DNA from: Acidobacteriota bacterium
GTDB taxonomy: Bacteria > Acidobacteriota > Terriglobia > Acidiferrales > UBA7541
Length of the DNA: 64,000 bases
Assembly: GCA_013289715.1 (NCBI GenBank)
Contig: JABCZJ010000001.1
Span: 310,001-374,000, forward strand
Direction of reading: 5' to 3'
Within the stretch, counting starts at the first letter, position 1. Each line of letters opens with the position of its first letter. This document shows, piece after piece, positions 33,277 to 43,292 of the stretch. The position numbers and the translations under genes were made by a program. Below the pieces are notes generated by a model that saw only the letters and a program-made list of their open reading frames with translations, had not been told where the DNA came from and did no database searches.

Positions 33277-34053
33277 CTATTCGAGCAGATTCGGTTCATC
33301 CTGGATAATACGCGCGAGCAGCGGCTGAAACTGAAACCATCCTGCGAGGTGGGTTCCCACTTGCTCCCTCGTTGCAGCCGCGGTGGCGTGATCAATCTTT
33401 AGCGGTACGCCCGCCGCCTCTGCGAGCAACTGGGCGTGGCAACTGCGGTCCATGGTGATGAACCACCACGCGGCTTCCTCGACGCAGTGGCCAACGGTGA
33501 TCAATCCGTGGTTGCGCAGAATCGCAGCTTTGTATTGTCCGAGGGCCTGCGCGATCCGCTCGCCCTCCGACGTTTCATAGACTACGCCGGTGAACTCGGC
33601 GAAGAGTCCGTGGTCCTGGTAAAACGCACAGGCATCCTGCGTGATGGGATCGAGCAGACGCCCGAGCGACGCCCAAGATTTCCCGTACATCGAATGCGCG
33701 TGCGCCGCCGCGATCACGTCCGGGCGTGCGGCGTGTACCTGAGAGTGGATGGCGAAAGCCGCTCCATTGACTGGATAATTCCCTTCCACGACTTCGCCGC
33801 GATGATTCACCAGAATCAGGTCAGACGCGCGAATTTGGCTGAAGTGCATCCCGAATGGGTTCACCCAGAAGTGGTCGGGTTGCTCCGGATCGCGAGCAGT
33901 GATGTGTCCCGCCACACCTTCATCGAATCCGTAACGCGAAAAAAGACGGAATGCGGCGGCCAGCATGCGTTTGCGATGCAAGCGCTCTTCGGCCGCGCTG
34001 GCAAACACAGGCGGCCGCGGAATGTTCCGTACATTTGCGGGTGCTCCGGCCAT
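33277..34053 (-). CDS. Class II aldolase/adducin-family protein
   Basis: A 258-aa protein from the ATG at 34053 (GGGAGG 6 bp upstream); the longer frame to 34113 lacks a site. Family features are GHITARDPEQPDHFWVNPFG, the AAHAHSMYGKSW metal-binding His pair, and ILRNHGLITVG with the third His. These bind Zn or another divalent metal in fuculose-phosphate-type aldolases. Proteins of this larger size with such motifs often act on unknown substrates. It is divergent from the reductase gene to the right. Confidence 0.88.
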   Translation of the reverse strand: MAGAPANVRNIPRPPVFASAAEERLHRKRMLAAAFRLFSRYGFDEGVAGHITARDPEQPDHFWVNPFGMHFSQIRASDLILVNHRGEVVEGNYPVNGAAFAIHSQVHAARPDVIAAAHAHSMYGKSWASLGRLLDPITQDACAFYQDHGLFAEFTGVVYETSEGERIAQALGQYKAAILRNHGLITVGHCVEEAAWWFITMDRSCHAQLLAEAAGVPLKIDHATAAATREQVGTHLAGWFQFQPLLARIIQDEPNLLE

Positions 34054-34208
34054 TTGAACCTCCCGGCCCCCAGGAATTCCCTGACTTGGCACAGTGCCGG
34101 CGATTATATACAATGCCCGTCGCGTTAGTCACCGTCATCTGTAAGCGACTATCAACAATTGGTTAGACGGCGGCGCGCCCCCGATCTTTAGCACCGAAGG
34201 GATCAGCT

Positions 34209-35219
34209 ATGAACAAAATGAATCACAAATTCGAGCTCGCTGCGCGGCCCGTTGGGATGCCCAAACGCACCGATTGGGCGTACAAGCAAGAGCCGGTTCG
34301 CGAACCCGGTGAAGGTGAGTTGCTCATAAAGATTCTGTATATTTCGCTCGATCCGGCAATGCGCGGGTGGATGAACGAAGGGAAATCGTACATCGCTCCG
34401 GTAGAAATCGGAGCGGTGATGAGGGCTGGGGGGCTGGGGCGCGTAACGGCTTCGAAAAATCCCAAGTTTGTCGTCGACGACTACGTTTACGGAGCTTTCG
34501 GCGTTCAGGAATTCGCAATTTCCAACGGCAACGGCATTACGAAAATCAATGCGGGCACGGTTCCGTTGCCCGTTTTTCTCGGCACGCTCGGAATGCCCGG
34601 AATGACCGCGTATTTCGGCTTGCTGGATATCGGCCAGCCAAAGCCCGGCCAGACCGTAGTTGTCTCTGGCGCCGCTGGAGCGGTGGGAACGGTCGTTGGA
34701 CAGATCGCCAAAATAAAAGGCTGCAACGTGGTAGGCATCGCCGGCGGGGCCGAGAAGTGCAACTACCTTGTGCAAGAGCTCGGCTTCGACGCCGCGATTG
34801 ACTACAAGTCGGAGGATGTGCGCAAGTCTCTGCGGCAGCATTGCCCGAATGGCATTGACGTTTATTTCGACAACGTGGGCGGCGACATCCTTGACGCTGC
34901 GCTTACGCAGCTCGCGCGCGGCGCACGAGTGGTCATCTGCGGCGCAATCTCGCAATACTGCAACACAACACCAGTCAAAGGACCCTCGAACTATCTCTCG
35001 CTTCTTGTGAATCGCGCCAGCATGAAAGGTATGGTCGTATTTGACTATACGGATCGTTACCCGGAGGCCGCACGGGAGATGGCGGCGTGGATGGCGGCCG
35101 GCAAACTGAAATCGCGCGAGGACATCGTCGAGGGCCTTGAAACATTCCCCGAAACGTTGCTGAAGCTCTTCCACGGCGAGAACACTGGAAAACTCATTCT
35201 CAAAGTAGCCGACGCGTAA
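34209..35219 (+). CDS. NADP-dependent MDR-family oxidoreductase (zinc-independent)
   Basis: A 336-aa medium-chain reductase of the leukotriene-B4/prostaglandin/curcumin reductase type. The N-terminal catalytic fold has LYISLDPAMRGWMN and GMPGMTAYFGLLDIGQPKPG. The cofactor site is VSGAAGAVGTVVGQIAKIKG, and YFDNVGGDILDAAL and FDYTDRY follow. No zinc ligands are present, as expected for the family. It likely reduces an alpha,beta-unsaturated carbonyl with NADPH. It is a single gene with its own start, divergent from the class II aldolase. Confidence 0.92.
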   Translation: MNKMNHKFELAARPVGMPKRTDWAYKQEPVREPGEGELLIKILYISLDPAMRGWMNEGKSYIAPVEIGAVMRAGGLGRVTASKNPKFVVDDYVYGAFGVQEFAISNGNGITKINAGTVPLPVFLGTLGMPGMTAYFGLLDIGQPKPGQTVVVSGAAGAVGTVVGQIAKIKGCNVVGIAGGAEKCNYLVQELGFDAAIDYKSEDVRKSLRQHCPNGIDVYFDNVGGDILDAALTQLARGARVVICGAISQYCNTTPVKGPSNYLSLLVNRASMKGMVVFDYTDRYPEAAREMAAWMAAGKLKSREDIVEGLETFPETLLKLFHGENTGKLILKVADA

Positions 35220-35496
35220 AGATGAATGTTGGCAAAACCAACTGCCAGGCACCGGCGGAGCTGCAGACTTGTCTTCAGGAATTTGTAGCCTGTGTCAGCC
35301 AGGTAACGACAGCGGGAGGTCAAATCCCCGGCCAACTCTCTTAACTTGCTGCTGCCTGTGTGCAACGATTTCCACAAGTTGCCTTCCCGAGTGTTCTGCC
35401 ATACTTGCGCTCGATCAGCCGATCGATGCGGTCGCGCTCATGCCAAAGACCTGATGACAACGATGCTGCACGCCGCGAGAAGGCAACCATAACGTC

Positions 35497-37065
35497 ATGA
35501 AGCCGCCCTGCGACGAAGCTGTCGTCCGATCGCCGCATGCTGACGCTCCGTGCGCAGCACGGGCGCAACGTTGGATTCTGGCTGCGACAATTTTCGGTTC
35601 CAGCATGGCGTTTATTGACGGCACTGTCGTCAACGTCGCACTGCCTGCCCTGCAGGCAGGCCTGCACGCAAGCGTCGTCGACGTGCAATGGGTGGTCGAG
35701 TCGTATGGGTTGTTCCTGGCGGCTTTGATTCTTGTCGGCGGCTCGCTTGGCGATTTGTTTGGCCGCCGATTGATTTTCCTGATTGGAGTGGGGATTTTTG
35801 CCGCCGCTTCCGTCGCGTGCGGGCTTGCTTCGAATATTCAGCAGCTGGTGATCGCGCGCAGCGTCCAAGGCATTGGAGCCGCTTTTCTGGTCCCGGGCAG
35901 CCTGTCGCTTATCAGCGCCTCGTTCGATGAGAAAAGCCGCGGCCAAGCGATCGGCACCTGGTCCGGATTCACTGCGATCACCGCGGCGATCGGGCCGGTT
36001 CTGGGCGGCTGGCTGATTGAGCATGCTTCCTGGCGCTGGGTATTTTTCATCAACGTTCCGTTCGCGGCCGCGGTGATCGCAATTTCGCTTTGGCACATTC
36101 CCGAAAGCCGTGACGAGGCGGCCGGGCGTGTGGATTGGCTGGGAGCGTTGGTCGCAACTGTGGGATTAGGTGGTGTCGTGTACGGGTTTGTTGAGTCTAC
36201 CAGTCTCGGCTGGAACCAGTCGTTGGTTTACGGAAGCCTGATTTTGGGATTCGGCTGCCTGATTGGTTTCGCGTTCGTTGAGGCCAGGGTAAGTTCGCCC
36301 ATGGTTCCGCTGACGCTTTTTGCATCGCGCGGCTTTCGTGGTGCGAACCTGCTCACTTTGTTTCTTTACGCAGCGCTTGGAATTTGCTTTTTCTTGTTTC
36401 CGATGGATCTGATTCAGGTGCAGGGATACTCGACAACCGCGACCGGCGCGGCTGCGCTCCCGCTTATTCTGCTGCTGTTTTTTCTTTCGCGCTGGTCCGG
36501 CGGACTGGTCACGCGTTACGGATCCAAAGCTCCGCTGATCGTCGGACCATTGATTGCGGCCTTGGGTTTCATGCTGTGCGCCGTACCGGGCGTGGGCGCC
36601 GGCTATTGTACAGGTTTCTTCCCGGCGTTCACCGTTCTTGGTTTCGGAATGGCGATTAGCGTCGCTCCACTCACCACAGTGGTGATGAGTTCCGCGAAAC
36701 AGGAACGCGCTGGCGCCGCCTCCGGGATCAACAACGCCGTCGCGCGGGTTGCGAGCGTGCTGGCCGTGGCAATTCTCGGAATTGTGATGGTGAAATTGTT
36801 CAGTTTCCGCTTGAGCCGAATCCTCGCAGGCGCGCAGCTGCCGCCCGGAATTCTCCACTACGTTCAGTCAAAGCAGATCAAGCTCGCCGGCATCGATCTG
36901 CCCTCGGGCTTGGATGCCCAGACGACCGCACTGCTGCGCGCCTCGATTTCCCGCGCCTTTGTGTTCGGATTCCGAATCGTAATGTTGATTTGCGCAGGTT
37001 TGTGCGTGGCGAGCGCAGCGGTCGCGTCGCTAATGATTCCCGCCAAGACCGACCAGGTAATTTAG
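35497..37065 (+). CDS. MFS multidrug exporter, DHA2 (EmrB/QacA) family
   Basis: A 522-aa inner-membrane proton antiporter with about 14 predicted helices. Motif A is GSLGDLFGRRLIF, motif D1 is MAFIDGTVVNVALPALQ, and motif C-like GFTAITAAIGPVLGGWLI is present. The loop LWHIPESRDEAAGRVDWLGA is standard for DHA2 transporters. Plausible cargoes are drugs or hydrophobic metabolites. There is no MFP or outer-membrane partner next to it. Confidence 0.92.
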   Translation: MKPPCDEAVVRSPHADAPCAARAQRWILAATIFGSSMAFIDGTVVNVALPALQAGLHASVVDVQWVVESYGLFLAALILVGGSLGDLFGRRLIFLIGVGIFAAASVACGLASNIQQLVIARSVQGIGAAFLVPGSLSLISASFDEKSRGQAIGTWSGFTAITAAIGPVLGGWLIEHASWRWVFFINVPFAAAVIAISLWHIPESRDEAAGRVDWLGALVATVGLGGVVYGFVESTSLGWNQSLVYGSLILGFGCLIGFAFVEARVSSPMVPLTLFASRGFRGANLLTLFLYAALGICFFLFPMDLIQVQGYSTTATGAAALPLILLLFFLSRWSGGLVTRYGSKAPLIVGPLIAALGFMLCAVPGVGAGYCTGFFPAFTVLGFGMAISVAPLTTVVMSSAKQERAGAASGINNAVARVASVLAVAILGIVMVKLFSFRLSRILAGAQLPPGILHYVQSKQIKLAGIDLPSGLDAQTTALLRASISRAFVFGFRIVMLICAGLCVASAAVASLMIPAKTDQVI

Positions 37066-37373
37066 AAAGCGCTCGTTGCCTCGCGCGCGATTTGTATTTC
37101 TAATCGGTTATATAGGCGTCGCCGGGGATAGTGGCGCGAGCGTGGGACGGGGATGTGAGATCCGCGATTCGGAGCGCGAGCGCGGAGGGAAGGTTTACCA
37201 GCGGCGGCGTATACGCTCTCAGAAATCGAGCGTTGATTGGCGGAAACGGGAGGGAAGATGAAGAGAAGGGCGGGAACTGAGTGATTTTGCGGACGATTCG
37301 AAGCATACATTATTATGGATTGCGTCTGGCTGTGGCCGGAGCGCGACCGCCTGTGGCGCCGGCGCGAAACAAC
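37066..37373. other. Non-coding stretch downstream of the MFS gene
   Basis: About 300 bp without a supportable gene. Short open frames here are Arg/Ser-rich and lack ribosome-binding sites. No terminator hairpin with a T-run is obvious after the MFS stop. Confidence 0.4.
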
Positions 37374-37402
37374 TTGACAAAGGAAGGAGGCTACACTATA
37401 AG
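37374..37402 (+). promoter_or_regulatory. Sigma70-type promoter of the TonB-dependent receptor
   Basis: TTGACA (37374-37379), a 17-bp spacer, and TATAAG (37397-37402) make a near-consensus promoter on the plus strand. The start of transcription would be near 37409, leaving a ~135-nt leader before the ATG at 37543. It is the best promoter match in the window after that of the XRE gene. Confidence 0.7.
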
Positions 37403-37542
37403 CCTTGGCAAGGAATAACCGGTTAGACTGTTTTAACGCTCTCAATCGCAAGCGGAATGAGGAATCGCGGGGGATAAGCCGAAGATCCGCCGGCTCGCAG
37501 GGTCCGATTCGATCGAGCGTTGACAAACTTGGGGGGTGGGGG

Positions 37543-40500
37543 ATGCCAAGCACACGATTTGGGAAATATTTGGCTGTTTTGCTTTGCGCATTGGTGCTGT
37601 TCACAAGCGGACGGTTGCTGGCCGGCGTGACCGCCAGCATTTCCGGGACGGTGACCGACCCGAGTGGCGCCGTGGTTGCGGGCGCGACGGTGACGGCGAC
37701 CAATGTGGATACGGGCGTGACCACCACGCTGACGTCGAACTCGCAGGGCTTCTATTCCTTCCAATCGCTGGCGCTGGGCAATTACACCATCAGCGTGCAA
37801 CAAAGCGGATTCAAAGGTTACGCGGAGACGGGACTGACACTGAACGTGAACGACGCGCTGGTGATTGACGTGCATCTCGCAGTTGGCGCGACGACCGAGA
37901 AAGTGGAAGTGCTCAGCGATACGTTGCACGTTGATACCGAGAGCACGCAGATGGGCGAGGTGATCACCGGCAAGACGATGACGGATGTTCCGCTGGTGAC
38001 CCGCAGCTATACCGATTTGCTGGGTTTGCAGCCCGGGGTGGCGCAGACGGCGTCACAAATGACCGGAGCCTATGCCGGACCGTTCATATCCGCGGGATTT
38101 GCGGTACCGCAGGTATCGGGCGATTTGAATTCTGGCGCGGTGTCCGTCAATGGTATGCGCGAATCGGAAAACGGGTTCATCCTGAACGGAGTGCTGGTGC
38201 AGGAGTTGGGATTTTCCGGCGCCGGAGCGATCCCCAACCTCGATTCGATCTATGAGTTTAAGATCCTGACGAACAATCCCGACGCCGAGTACGGAAACTA
38301 CAGCGGCGGGCTGATTAACGTGGTCACCAAGTCCGGCACGAACGGCTACCACGGAAATCTTTTCGAATTCTTGCGTAATACGGATTTCGACGCCGCGAAC
38401 TATTTCGACCAGGGACAGCGAGGCGCCTATCACCAGAACCAATTCGGCGGCACATTCGGCGGCCCCATCAAGCGCGACAAAATCTTCTTCTTTGCTGATT
38501 ATCAAGGAAACCGGTTGATTCAGGGACAGACCCATCGCATTACTGGAGCCCCAACGTCGGCGTTGGAAGGCGGAGACCTCTCGTCGGTAGTGGGCAGCCT
38601 AGTGGATTCCCACGGCAATCCAACGACCGTACAGAGTTGTACTCCGCCGGCGCCGAATTGCAACGCGGCGGGTAATTGGGCGACCGTATTGACTAATCAG
38701 CTGGGGTACACCGTTACGCCCGGCGAGCGGTATTATTTCCCGGGCTGTACGAGCAACGCCCAATGCGTTCTGCCTAATGCGACGTTGTCGCCTACGGTCT
38801 TCAATCCAATCTCGGCAAACCTGCTTCCGTTTATTCTGCCGGCGAACGGAACAAATGGTTCGGGCCTGGCGACCTTCACCACCAATTCGGGAGCAACAGA
38901 TCTTAGCGACAACAAGTTCAGCGGACGAGGAGACGCTAACACCGGTTTCGGGCTTCTCACGGCCTACTTTTATTGGGACCGCTACAACCGGATTGATCCG
39001 TATTGGCCGGGGAACGCGCCCCTTTATCCGGGGTTTAACGTAGATGGGAAAGGGCAAACGTACAACGTCGATCTCGGGGCCACGAAAACGTTCAGCTCCG
39101 CATCGGTGAACGAATTCCGTTTGGGATATTTTCGTCTGGATACCTTGTTCAACCAGCCGCAAGGCGGAAAGGGCGTGACGTTGTCGAGCCTAGGATTTGC
39201 GTCCGGCGCGGCGGGTGCTCCGGGTATTGTGCCGCTGGTGCCCGCGCTGGAAGGTGTTCCGGAGATTGACTTCAACGACTTTGTAATCGGAGTGCCGAGC
39301 CGTCCGAACGGCCTGATCGATAACATTTACCAGATTGCGGACAATTACAGCAGAATTGTGGGCACGCACACGCTGAAATTTGGAGGTCAATATCACTACG
39401 ACCAGCTGGAAGAAGACCTGATTGATAATGTGTCGAACGGGAACTTCTTCTTTGGGAGCAATTTTAGTGGTCAGCCCAGTGAAACAGGCAGTGACTTTGT
39501 CGATTTTCTTCTTGGGGCGCCCAGCTCCTATGTTCAGGGACAGTCCTACCCATCCTACGGCCGCAATTTTTACTTTGGCTTGTACGGCCAAGACAGCTGG
39601 CGTATAAAATCGAATTTGACGTTCAACTATGGGCTCCGGTACGACGTCAGTTCGCCGTGGAAAGAAAAGTATAACCAGATTCAAACTTTGATTCCCGGGG
39701 AACAATCCGTTGGTTTCCCCGGCTCACCGACAGGGTGGGTATTCCCCGGAGATCCAGGTGTTCCGAGCACGCTGGCGCCCACCCGTTGGAACAACTTTGC
39801 ACCACGATTGGGATTGGCCTATTCATTCGGAGACTATGACGGTTTGCTTGGCAAGATCCTGGGCAAATCCGGGACGACAAGTATTCGTGCCGGTTGGGGC
39901 ATCTTCTACAGCACGTTTGAAGGCGCTACGGACTTTAACGAAATTGGAGATGCGCCATTCGGAAACTATACGGGGCAGAACCAGCCAACTTTCGCTGCTC
40001 CCTTTACAAACCGGGCAGCGGGTACTTCGATTACAAACTTCTTCCCAGTAACCCAACCACCTCTGCAGTTTTCCGCCAAAAATCCTGCAACGGGTCCTCC
40101 GTTCGACACGCTGCCCGATTTCTTTAGCGCGTTTGGAACGATCAGCAGCTCACCGGCCTTTTACAACAAGAACCGACTTCCCTATGCGGAAGAATATGAA
40201 CTTTCCATCGAACATCAGATCACACGGGCGGATTTGCTGACCGTGAGTTATGTGGGGACCCAAGCTCACCGGCTGCTTTCTTCGATATCCGCGAACCCAG
40301 GAAACCCAGCGACGTGCTTGGCTTTTGCCGCCCAAGGATGCGGACCAGGTGGCGAAAATAATGTCTACATTAATAAAACCACAGGCGCGTTTACGCTGGG
40401 GACACGCGCGCCGTTTAGCGGCGTGGCTCTGCCGGCTGGCACTGCATTGCCTTGCGCTCCTGGTTGCGATACGGTGCTGCCGAACGGGGATCTGGGAATT

Positions 40501-41265
40501 ATCCCCTTCGGTAACGATTCGTATTTCATCACAGCGGGCTCTTCTTCTTACAATTCCCTGCAAGTCAGCTACAAGCACACGACTGGACGTCTGCAGACCC
40601 TCATTGGTTATACCCTCAGCAAATCGTTCGACGATTCCTCGGGGTACGGCGAGCAGATCAATCCTTTCAACCACCGATTGAGCCGCGGGCTTTCCGCTTT
40701 TGATAGCACGAACAATTTCGTGGCGAGCTACAACTACACGCTGCCCATTGATAAGTTGGGCGGCCCGACACCGCTGACACACGGATGGGCCGTCAGCGGA
40801 ATTACGAAATTTGCGACCGGACTACCTGTAACGCTGGTCGAAACCGACGATCAATCGTTGCTCGGCACTGGCTTTGGCGGCCCGATTACACTTCCGGTGG
40901 ACACGCCGCAGATTGTGGGGCCGCTGGAGGTCACAAATCCGCGAAATACGGGCGGCCAATACTTCAGCCCGGCGGCTTTCGGGCCTTCCGCGTTAGGGAC
41001 AGAGGGTGACGCCAGACGCCGGTATTTCCATGGGCCGGGGATTAACCAATGGGATTTTGCTCTGCTTAAAGACACGAAGATCACGGAGCGCTTCGATCTG
41101 CAGTTCCGGGCTGAATTTTTTAACATCTTCAATCACACGCAGTTCTTAACACCGAGCGGGATCACCGGTTTCAGCGGGGGTGTGGCAACGTCAGCGTCGT
41201 TCGGCCAAGTTCCTGGAACTCTGCCGGGACGCATCGGCCAGCTTTCCTTAAAACTGTACTTCTAG
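37543..41265 (+). CDS. TonB-dependent receptor with carboxypeptidase-regulatory domain (Oar-like)
   Basis: A 1240-aa outer-membrane protein from the ATG at 37543, which starts a signal peptide (YLAVLLCALVLFTSGRLLAG). Residues ~27-110 are a CarboxypepD_reg-like Ig domain (ASISGTVTDPSGAVVAGATV). A plug region follows (VITGKTMTDVPLVTRSYTDL, NVVTKSGTNGYHGN), then a ~1000-residue beta-barrel ending in an aromatic (LGQLSLKLYF-type) C-terminus. Such giant receptors are expanded in Acidobacteria. The substrate is unknown; a cyclitol or sugar derivative is possible given the catabolic genes downstream. An upstream in-frame TTG extension (from 37405) is unlikely because it would place 46 polar residues before the signal peptide and overlaps the transcription start. 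Confidence 0.9.
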   Translation: MPSTRFGKYLAVLLCALVLFTSGRLLAGVTASISGTVTDPSGAVVAGATVTATNVDTGVTTTLTSNSQGFYSFQSLALGNYTISVQQSGFKGYAETGLTLNVNDALVIDVHLAVGATTEKVEVLSDTLHVDTESTQMGEVITGKTMTDVPLVTRSYTDLLGLQPGVAQTASQMTGAYAGPFISAGFAVPQVSGDLNSGAVSVNGMRESENGFILNGVLVQELGFSGAGAIPNLDSIYEFKILTNNPDAEYGNYSGGLINVVTKSGTNGYHGNLFEFLRNTDFDAANYFDQGQRGAYHQNQFGGTFGGPIKRDKIFFFADYQGNRLIQGQTHRITGAPTSALEGGDLSSVVGSLVDSHGNPTTVQSCTPPAPNCNAAGNWATVLTNQLGYTVTPGERYYFPGCTSNAQCVLPNATLSPTVFNPISANLLPFILPANGTNGSGLATFTTNSGATDLSDNKFSGRGDANTGFGLLTAYFYWDRYNRIDPYWPGNAPLYPGFNVDGKGQTYNVDLGATKTFSSASVNEFRLGYFRLDTLFNQPQGGKGVTLSSLGFASGAAGAPGIVPLVPALEGVPEIDFNDFVIGVPSRPNGLIDNIYQIADNYSRIVGTHTLKFGGQYHYDQLEEDLIDNVSNGNFFFGSNFSGQPSETGSDFVDFLLGAPSSYVQGQSYPSYGRNFYFGLYGQDSWRIKSNLTFNYGLRYDVSSPWKEKYNQIQTLIPGEQSVGFPGSPTGWVFPGDPGVPSTLAPTRWNNFAPRLGLAYSFGDYDGLLGKILGKSGTTSIRAGWGIFYSTFEGATDFNEIGDAPFGNYTGQNQPTFAAPFTNRAAGTSITNFFPVTQPPLQFSAKNPATGPPFDTLPDFFSAFGTISSSPAFYNKNRLPYAEEYELSIEHQITRADLLTVSYVGTQAHRLLSSISANPGNPATCLAFAAQGCGPGGENNVYINKTTGAFTLGTRAPFSGVALPAGTALPCAPGCDTVLPNGDLGIIPFGNDSYFITAGSSSYNSLQVSYKHTTGRLQTLIGYTLSKSFDDSSGYGEQINPFNHRLSRGLSAFDSTNNFVASYNYTLPIDKLGGPTPLTHGWAVSGITKFATGLPVTLVETDDQSLLGTGFGGPITLPVDTPQIVGPLEVTNPRNTGGQYFSPAAFGPSALGTEGDARRRYFHGPGINQWDFALLKDTKITERFDLQFRAEFFNIFNHTQFLTPSGITGFSGGVATSASFGQVPGTLPGRIGQLSLKLYF

Positions 41266-41311
41266 ACGAGCCTGACGAAGACGCGGATCAAGAAAAAGTA
41301 CCTTGTGCAGG

Positions 41312-41334
41312 CCGGACGGATCGCATCCGTCCGG
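41312..41334 (+). terminator. Strong hairpin after the TonB-dependent receptor
   Basis: A perfect 10-bp stem CCGGACGGAT-CGC-ATCCGTCCGG lies 47 bp after the receptor stop. It is followed by TCTTCTCC rather than a clean T-run, so termination may be partial. It also fits a repeat-type hairpin. Confidence 0.55.
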
Positions 41335-41396
41335 TCTTCTCCGGAACTTGACGAGCGTCCGTGCGGGAATGCGGGCACTGTAAAGAGTACACACCT

Positions 41397-41862
41397 ATGG
41401 CGGCCCCAGGCGTTCTGGCAGCGACGTTAGTGAAACCCGGGCGGTACGAGATGCGCGAATACCCTTTGCCGGAACCTGCTGCTGGGTGTGTGCTGATTCG
41501 CATGGAAATGTCCGGGATTTGCGGCACGGACGAGCACACGTTTCAGGATTACACCACGCAGTACGGCGGCCGCCAGCTGGAATTTCCGATTATTCAGGGG
41601 CATGAGAACGTCGGAACGATTGCGGCGATCGGCGGCGACGGAAAGTACGCGGACTTCGAAGGCGTCGAGCTGCGCGAGGGAGATCGCGTGGTGGTGGGCG
41701 CGAGCGGCTTTCCGGCGCGCGAACTCCGAGGGCGGTTTAACGGTCGAGAAATTCGATTCGTTCGCGCCGACACGGCGGACTTCGCGGCAGTTTGTTGCGG
41801 CGTGCCACGGCTTGGATGGTGTGCTGCGCGGTATTTTGATTCCGAATCCGGAAGCGTAGTGG
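41397..41862 (+). pseudogene. Chimeric remnant: zinc alcohol dehydrogenase N-terminus joined to another gene's C-terminus
   Basis: From ATG 41397 the frame encodes a GroES-like medium-chain dehydrogenase start (MSGICGTDEHTFQDY, QGHENVGTIAAIGGDG, LREGDRVVVG). It departs from the family after residue ~105, where the cysteine-rich structural zinc loop should follow. In another frame the same stretch then reads RQFVAACHGLDGVLRGILIP and ends NPEA-stop at 41859, which looks like the C-terminus of an unrelated protein. The Rossmann domain is missing. A deletion that fused two genes explains this best. It lies just upstream of the aminotransferase. Confidence 0.6.
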
Positions 41863-41940
41863 CGCGATGCAGTGGCGGGTGCGGATCCGCATACGCACGA
41901 AGCATCGACTAATTCCAATTTTGCAACAGGAGACTCGCAC

Positions 41941-43239
41941 GTGGGAAAACTGGCGATTACCGGTGGCGAACCCGTACGCAAGACACCTTTCACTCCATGG
42001 CCCATCGCCACGAAGGAGGAATTTGCCGCGCTGGAGGACGCCTTCACCAGCTTGAAATGGGGCGGCCAGCCGTTCCCGGGCAAGTACGCGGATTCATTTG
42101 CTAAAAAATTCGCCGCGTTTCAGACCGCGAAATACGGCCAATGCGTGAGCACCGGGACGGTGGCAATCGAAGCATGCCTGAAAGCAATTCAGATTCGTCC
42201 GGGGGACGAAGTGATCGTCCCGGCTTACACCTGGGAAGGAACGGTCGGTCCTGTGTTGCTGCTGAACGCTGTTCCGGTTTTTGTGGACGTGGATCCGGAA
42301 ACGTATTGCCTGGACACGAAGTTGATCGAGCAGGCCATCACGCCGAAAACGAAAGCGATTCTGCCAGTGCACCTGGGGATGCGGTTCGCGGACATGGATG
42401 ACATTTTGCGCATCGCGAGGAAGCACGATTTGAAGGTAATCGAAGATTGCGCGCACGCGCATGGCGCGATGTGGAACGGACAGGGCGCGGGTTCCATGGG
42501 GGATTTGGGAGCTTTCAGTTTTCAGTCGAGCAAGTTGATCACGTCCGGAGAAGGCGGCGCGGTGATCACGAACACGCTGGAATACATGGAGCTGGTGCAG
42601 AGCTACATCAACGCGGGGCGCGCCAGCCTGACGGACCAATATCATCACCGCATTATCGGATTCAATCACCGGCTGAGTGAACTACAGGCGGCTGTGCTGG
42701 GGCCGCAACTCGAGCGGCTACCGCAGCAAGCCGCGACGCGGGGAAAAAATGTGAAGCATTTCGAATCGCGAATGCAAAAGTTGGCTGCCATCAAATTGCT
42801 GAAGCCTGATCTGCGGATTACGCGACTGGCGCCTTACGGCTTTATGTTCAAATATTTTGCGGACAAGGCGAACGACATTCCACGCGCGGCGTTTGTCGGC
42901 GCTTTGCAACTGGAAGGAATTCCTTGCGACGGTCTTTTCTACGAGCCTGTTTACAAGAGCTCATTGTTCCCTTTGAAGCCTGAGGACTTCCCGGCTCTGA
43001 GTTGGGGGCGCGAGAAACCTTTGGATCTGCGGAATATGTATTCGTGTCCGGAGGCGGACCGAGCGGCTTATCACGAAGCTGTGTGGTTCCCCCATTACTT
43101 GTTCTTGGGCAGCGCGGCGGACGTGGATTCGATTGCGGACGCGATCGAGAAGGTGCTCGGTGCGAGTGAAGAATTGCGTGGGTTGGATCACAAGGCGATT
43201 CGAAATCAGAGATTGGGCCGGGCGGACCGAGAAAGCTAG
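41941..43239 (+). CDS. DegT/DnrJ/EryC1/StrS-family PLP aminotransferase (StsC-like)
   Basis: A 433-aa fold-type I aminotransferase from GTG 41941 with AGGAG upstream; a longer frame from 41872 is not protein-like. The start KLAITGGEPVRKTPFTPWP, the substrate loop VIVPAYTWEGTVGPVLL, PVHLGMRFADMD, IEDCAHAHGA and the PLP lysine in SFQSSKLITSGEGG are visible. The N-terminal form (GG-x-PVR-x-x-PF-x-x-WP) is like scyllo-inosose aminotransferases of aminocyclitol pathways. It sits next to a Gfo/Idh/MocA dehydrogenase and an inositol gene set, so a cyclitol or keto-sugar substrate is likely. Confidence 0.9.
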   Translation: MGKLAITGGEPVRKTPFTPWPIATKEEFAALEDAFTSLKWGGQPFPGKYADSFAKKFAAFQTAKYGQCVSTGTVAIEACLKAIQIRPGDEVIVPAYTWEGTVGPVLLLNAVPVFVDVDPETYCLDTKLIEQAITPKTKAILPVHLGMRFADMDDILRIARKHDLKVIEDCAHAHGAMWNGQGAGSMGDLGAFSFQSSKLITSGEGGAVITNTLEYMELVQSYINAGRASLTDQYHHRIIGFNHRLSELQAAVLGPQLERLPQQAATRGKNVKHFESRMQKLAAIKLLKPDLRITRLAPYGFMFKYFADKANDIPRAAFVGALQLEGIPCDGLFYEPVYKSSLFPLKPEDFPALSWGREKPLDLRNMYSCPEADRAAYHEAVWFPHYLFLGSAADVDSIADAIEKVLGASEELRGLDHKAIRNQRLGRADRES

Positions 43240-43292
43240 TTTTAGCCTGGACGAAAAGCGGGTTGGCGCGAGAAACCGAAGTTCATGGCTGC

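Noticed and set aside
34203..35252. Minus-strand open frame of 349 codons over the MDR reductase
   Set aside because: Antisense shadow of a well-supported gene; the composition (His, Arg, Val runs) is not protein-like and there is no ribosome-binding site.
35305..35345. T-arm-like sequence AGGTCAAATCCCC near the MFS gene
   Set aside because: The loop lacks GTTC and no matching acceptor or anticodon arm is present, so it is not a tRNA relic that can be supported.
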